From the NCBI GenBank assembly GCA_001541255.1, contig LNQR01000023.1:1-35514 (forward strand): 35,514 bases of DNA. The letters are read 5' to 3'. Below, piece after piece: positions 35,474-35,514 of this stretch (its first letter is position 1; the number at the start of each line of letters is the position of its first letter). A model generated the notes under the pieces. That model was not told the DNA's origin. It saw nothing but the letters and a program-made list of their open reading frames with translations, and made no database searches. This DNA is from Candidatus Magnetominusculus xianensis. Its GTDB lineage: Bacteria; Nitrospirota; Thermodesulfovibrionia; Thermodesulfovibrionales; Magnetobacteriaceae. Made by a program: the position numbers and the translations under genes.

Positions 35474-35514
35474 TTAGAGCTGTTTTTCATAAGCGGCTGG
35501 GGATAGGTATCCGA
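35474..35514 (-). CDS. IS3-family transposase, C-terminus only (runs off the window)
   Basis: On the - strand the last 12 codons before a TAA at 35474 read GYLSPAAYEKQL, the typical C-terminus of the catalytic OrfB (DDE transposase) of IS3-family elements, where a GYLSPxxYE motif is common. The rest lies beyond the window. Past the stop, GTGTCCACTATTGA (complement of about 35438-35451) resembles the terminal part of IS3-family ends, so the end of the element is probably near 35438, about 80 nt after the tRNA. The exact terminal repeat cannot be set without the other end. Confidence 0.6.
   Translation of the reverse strand, partial: GYLSPAAYEKQL

Noticed and set aside
1..35514. CRISPR array or toxin-antitoxin and restriction-modification systems
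   Set aside because: No regularly spaced repeats were seen, and the lone methyltransferase-like gene has no endonuclease partner in the window.

Overview
The window looks like chromosome of an anaerobic or microaerobic Gram-negative bacterium of about 43-45% GC. An MCE-domain protein with a partner lipoprotein implies an outer membrane. The mix of complex I, haemerythrin oxygen sensors, a PAS-rich HisKA_2-type kinase, MoeA and TMTC-like TPR membrane proteins would fit Nitrospirota or a deltaproteobacterial-type lineage. That assignment is my inference and is weak.

Region 1 (1-5506) is the right end of an integrated mobile element, all on the + strand. It carries an unknown 373-aa protein, a small protein, a short DPPY-type DNA methyltransferase, a P-loop replication-type ATPase, a 137-aa unknown protein and a zinc-ribbon tyrosine recombinase. 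From the small protein to the 137-aa protein the genes overlap by 1-4 nt. Just after the recombinase is a 23-nt copy of the 3' end of a tRNA gene (5484-5506) with no tRNA body. This is the attachment-site scar, so the intact tRNA (acceptor GCGGGCG, probably Gly) and the other end of the element should lie upstream of the window. A perfect 9-bp inverted repeat over a putative promoter before the small protein is a candidate operator.

Region 2 (5507-14749) is core and signalling genes. A secreted zinc-dependent phospholipase C-like protein and MoeA come first, then a membrane-bound multi-PAS histidine kinase followed 18 nt later by a REC-GGDEF regulator. Next, on the - strand, is a chemoreceptor with a C-terminal haemerythrin domain, and divergent from it a free bacteriohaemerythrin. 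Both haemerythrins keep the full di-iron ligand set. The set reads as oxygen sensing linked to taxis and c-di-GMP, placed beside the respiratory operon.

Region 3 (14765-29295, - strand) is a complex I operon, nuoABCD-cnb-EFG-H-J-K-L-M-N. Two things stand out. There is no nuoI: nuoH and nuoJ abut exactly. A stand-alone cyclic-nucleotide-binding-like domain with no DNA-binding domain sits between nuoD and nuoE. NuoG carries a complete 2x[4Fe-4S] ferredoxin-type motif in addition to the usual clusters. Upstream of nuoA is a good sigma-70-like promoter with a perfect GTGA-N6-TCAC Crp/Fnr-family site near -63.

Region 4 (29572-35514, + strand) holds an MCE (MlaD-like) protein and an overlapping lipoprotein with no permease or ATPase nearby, two tandem TMTC-like GT-C/TPR membrane proteins, a small three-helix membrane protein, tRNA-Thr(CGT), and the 3' end of an IS3-family transposase that runs off the window.
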